Shown piece after piece: positions 61,038 through 64,000 of a DNA stretch of 64,000 nucleotides. Location: positions 24,851,001-24,915,000 of the forward strand of contig OX327706.1 of NCBI GenBank assembly GCA_946807835.1, given 5' to 3'. The translations under genes were made by a program, and so were the position numbers. Below the pieces are notes generated by a model. It was not told where the DNA came from. It saw only the letters and a program-made list of their open reading frames with translations, and ran no database searches. Source of the DNA: Ailanthus altissimus (lineage: Eukaryota > Streptophyta > Magnoliopsida > Sapindales > Simaroubaceae). How positions within the stretch are numbered: the first letter of the stretch is position 1; each line of letters begins with the position of its first letter.

Positions 61038-61874
61038 TAATTTGATATGTACACTAAAATTTTCACTTAATTTTAAAGTTTTTTTTTTAAATCGCTAAAG
61101 TACATTTGAATTCTTGTAGTTTTAAAAATATATAATAAAATTTCTATTGGTTAGTAAATTCTGTATTATTAAAATGAATAAAGGCTTGTGACTTAATTCA
61201 TTTACTATTATACTCCAATGAACTCAATACAAAAATTGATTATGAATTAAACGCAATTAAAAAATGTAAACAGAGTTGTCTAAATGGATGAAACACATTA
61301 ATAAAAGAGTTATTGAATATTTTTAAATTTATTTAAAATTTTATTGTAACTTGGGATCTAATTATTCTTTTTAAACAAAAAATTCTATTAAGTACTTTTT
61401 TCATATTTTACATCGAATATAAATTGTGTAGATTTTAAGTATATATAAATATGTATGTAAATTTATTTAATAGATAAATCTTTTAAATCAATAATTAGTG
61501 CTTGATTTTATAGTAAAATGATATTAAAGTATATTTAAAATTTTATTTTTATGTAGGTTTTTAAAATTGTTTCAATAAATATTGTTACGTGAGATATAAG
61601 TTCATAAAAAATAATAAAAATGTGCATTACAAGTTGAATAGGTTCTAAAAATTCAATGTTTTGAACTTTAATAAAAATTATTACGTAAATAATAAATTTC
61701 ATATAAATAATAAAAATAAATAATATAAACTAAATTGATTCCTAAATTTAAATTAAACTATAATAAAAATATCATGTAAAAAATGCCACGTAGATCCTAA
61801 AAAACAATGAAAATAAGATTAATGACGAGGGCACACCAACAACACCTTCCAATAATAATATATGTACAACAATT
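61038..61874. other. Intergenic, AT-rich, no gene
   Basis: AT-rich sequence between the MULE-like element and the 63-bp repeat. No open frame or strong structure seen. Confidence 0.45.
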
Positions 61875-62000
61875 GCATCACATGCAATTTTGCAAAACAA
61901 AATGTATTAGTATCAATGATACCACGTGGTTTATTTTGCATCACATGGAATTTTGCAAAGCAAAATGTATTAGTACCAATGATGCCACGTGGTTTGTTTT
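61875..62000. repeat. Two tandem 63-bp units, each with a G-box palindrome
   Basis: Units 61875-61937 and 61938-62000 share gcatcacatg, aattttgcaaa, caaaatgtattagta, ccacgtgg and tttttgc-type ends, with six differences. CCACGTGG is the core bound by bZIP and bHLH factors. Because 63 is a multiple of three, both strands have apparent open frames here, but these are by-products of the repeat. Confidence 0.85.
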
Positions 62001-62689
62001 GCATATGGAATATAATAACTTTTAAGATATTTTTGTTTGTTCAATTCTATCACAATAATAGATTAAATTAGTAATTGAGGAAAAAAAATAACATAAATTA
62101 ATTAATAGAGATTGCCGTGGGATCTCAGCTTTATTTTTTTCAATTTTTTAAAATTAGATAAATATTTATAATAGTAAAATTTATTAAATAAATTACTTCG
62201 CACGTTTTTAAAACACAAACAGTTAATTATATACAAAAAATTAATTTATTCATACAAAAAATTAAACGTTCATTTTTTAAAATGTGATGCGGGCATTAAA
62301 TAAATTTTTTTTATAATAGGATATTTAATTAGATCAAATTCATTCATTTTATATAATTTAATAATATAAATTATTTCAAAACAGCATAAAATTAATTAAT
62401 AAAAATTTTAATTCATTTCAAGTCAAAAATTTAGGTTAGAAAACCGCCAATATCTATATAACGTCATATTTATAACGATTATATAATTATACAATTTAAA
62501 ATAATTTCTTAGCCAACATTTCAGACACGTGCGCTAACTTGTTCGTCCAATAATTAATGTATGGCAACGTGGCAACAGTATACTGACGCCACATAATTTA
62601 CCACCTACCACTATGGAAGTCCACTCCAGTTGTAAATTTCCATAATATTTAAATATCATAGTTTTTTTTTTTTTTGCAAAATTGTACAT
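62001..62689. other. AT-rich DNA with promoter-like end, no coding region
   Basis: Around 62520-62640 the phrases cagacacgtgcgc, ggcaacgtggcaac and gacgccacataat give a local rise in ACGT-type cores, which are common in plant promoters. A gene on the plus strand may start just beyond. Confidence 0.35.
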
Positions 62690-62756
62690 CAATCAACCGT
62701 TGATCCATTGCCATTCAGCTTCTCACTTAGCTCTGCCTCTAACTGAGTCTCTTCAG
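62690..62756 (+). other. Possible untranslated first exon
   Basis: The stretch ccattcagcttctcactt...gagtctcttcag is C/T-rich and more balanced than its surroundings, and is followed by gtaaca, a possible donor. Its composition fits a 5' leader exon of a plus-strand gene that would continue past the window. No ATG or protein supports it. Confidence 0.25.
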
Positions 62757-63289
62757 GTAACATTTCACTGTTCCACATTGTTACATTATCTGCTTAACTT
62801 CACTTAGTTCAGTTTTACGTGTTTTTGCTTTCTGTTTTCTTTTTCTTTTTCTTTGCAACCAAAGAGAAATTTGCAGCTAAAATGTGCAGGAGCTTTTATG
62901 AGTAATTGGTTGAACTGGATATAGTTTGCAGTGATAGATGTTTCGTTTGGTTGATGGGGTTTTATTTTTTGTTGATTCTGTGTTTGGTTGATGAGAAAAT
63001 GGAATGGTGAAAGAAAAGAAAATAAATATTTGATTTTTTTTTTTGTTTAACTTTCATGTACCGAGAGATTTCACTTAATCTGTTGATTTTGTATTCTGAG
63101 GTCTCATTTTGGGATCAATGTAGTTATTCAAATTTTGTCTTTTCTATTTTAATGTGTTCTCTTAGCAACAAAAATAAAATGTTACCAAATCTTTATATGT
63201 ATTTAACAGTAATGTGTTGAGGAAAAATTATTTAGAATGTGTTACGTTCAAAATTAATAATTTAATAATTTTATATATAGTAAAAATGA
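62757..63289. other. AT-rich, possible intron, no gene
   Basis: T-rich DNA with ctttttcttttt and tgattttttttttttg runs. It would be intronic if the leader exon at 62690-62756 is real. Confidence 0.3.
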
Positions 63290-64000
63290 TAAAAAAATAA
63301 AAAAAGAAGAAGAGAGTCATTATAAAATTAAATACGTATTAATGTATAAAGGATGAGTAAAACGAAAGTTAAACACTATTTATACAGTGATATTGTATCA
63401 TGGCGAGCACTGTTTATGCGCGGTGGATACTGTTTATAATGATACTGTTCATCAGTGGTACTGTTATCGCAATTACTGTTTATGCGACAATTTAGGAGTA
63501 TTTTCTGTTTTGGCTTAATTAATTTCTTTAAGTGAGATTAACACTCCTACAAGTAAGGACTCTTGTTTCAATTAAATTTAAGGTTTTTAAAAGTGTTTTA
63601 TTTAATATATAAATCTTTCTAAACACAAGTGAAAGTGAAGCATCTAAAGTTTTAAGATTTAAATCATAAGAGAGAATAAAGGAGTTAAATAATACTAAGT
63701 GCGTGGTGCACTAAAGTGTAACTTTTTGAGAGTGTTTTATTTTGTTTATTAAGTGAACAAAAGAAACATTATAAATCCTTTTAGTTTAGATGCTTAGGTT
63801 ATTTTTGTATTCTTTGTAAAAATATCTTACGAGGAGATATTAAAAAGTTTTAAGGAAGTCATAGTAATAAAGGGTAGATATTTAGGGATCTCTATGAGAG
63901 ATACTTTGAATATTATGGGATTATCGATAATGTAAAAAGATATTTAGTGATCTATATTAATAATAAAAAGCTGAATCATTGATCATTTATAAACGTAGAT
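63290..64000 (+). mobile_element. Decayed copia-type LTR, cut by the window end
   Basis: From about 63530 it follows the intron LTR (reverse of 52980-53882) step by step: ataagagagaataaaggagt, gtggtgcacta, aagtgaac, gatgcttaggttattttt, aaaatatcttacgaggagat, gatctctatgagagatact. Most differences are C to T or G to A. The window stops within the gtggacgtagg motif (here aacgtagat). A cluster of actgttta-type phrases at 63370-63480 precedes it. Confidence 0.7.

Noticed and set aside
61807..62071. Overlapping open frames on both strands
   Set aside because: Produced by a 63-bp repeat whose length is a multiple of three; both strands open at once argues against coding.
1..64000. CRISPR arrays, operons, bacterial attachment sites, tRNA or rRNA genes
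   Set aside because: The window is plant nuclear DNA; I saw no regularly spaced short repeats and no tRNA or rRNA sequence.

Overview
This is AT-rich nuclear DNA from a flowering plant, almost certainly a eudicot tree or shrub. The evidence is a MIR396-type hairpin, spliced plant genes (class I chitinases, an acyl-activating enzyme, a P-type PPR protein, a DUF241 protein, a RIN4/NOI protein) and many plant transposons. I could not fix the species. Citrus or a relative is a guess, not a result.

Layout: 0-3.5 kb is intergenic, with a diverged duplication and a 635-bp fold-back MITE. A DUF241 gene lies at 3.5-4.5 kb (minus strand). A MIR396-family hairpin lies at 7.5 kb (plus). A second DUF241 copy, with its promoter region, runs from 17.1 kb down to 9.1 kb. 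It is dead: a complete Ty1/copia element sits at its last codons and a 1.9-kb LTR-like insertion sits in its middle. A PPR gene with three single-base frame breaks lies at 20.0-21.4 kb, beside a tandemly duplicated block. From 22 to 32.7 kb there are hAT-like elements, a small MITE and a LINE that is itself split by a second copia element.

Two class I chitinase genes (33.4-35.0 kb and 41.8-43.7 kb, both minus strand, three exons each) form a diverged tandem pair. Between them is another LINE, split by a 2.65-kb TG...CA insertion with a 5-bp target duplication. Further right are a RIN4/NOI-like small gene (45.9 kb), a DDX11/CHL1-type helicase pseudogene that kept its introns (47.4-48.5 kb) and a two-exon acyl-activating enzyme gene (50.9-56.9 kb) whose 4.3-kb intron holds an LTR. 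Then come a LINE RNase H remnant, a Pack-MULE-like element carrying a CYP78A-type P450 fragment (59.9-61.0 kb), a 63-bp repeat with G-boxes, a possible untranslated first exon, and the start of another LTR that runs off the window.

The genes do not form one pathway. The chitinase pair and the NOI protein belong to families tied to defence. I found no clear candidate for an entirely new biological system. The best leads are the MIR396 variant, the Pack-MULE with captured P450 sequence, the spacing-conserved TTGAC cluster in the chitinase introns, the changed motifs in the acyl-activating enzyme and the three frame breaks in the PPR gene.
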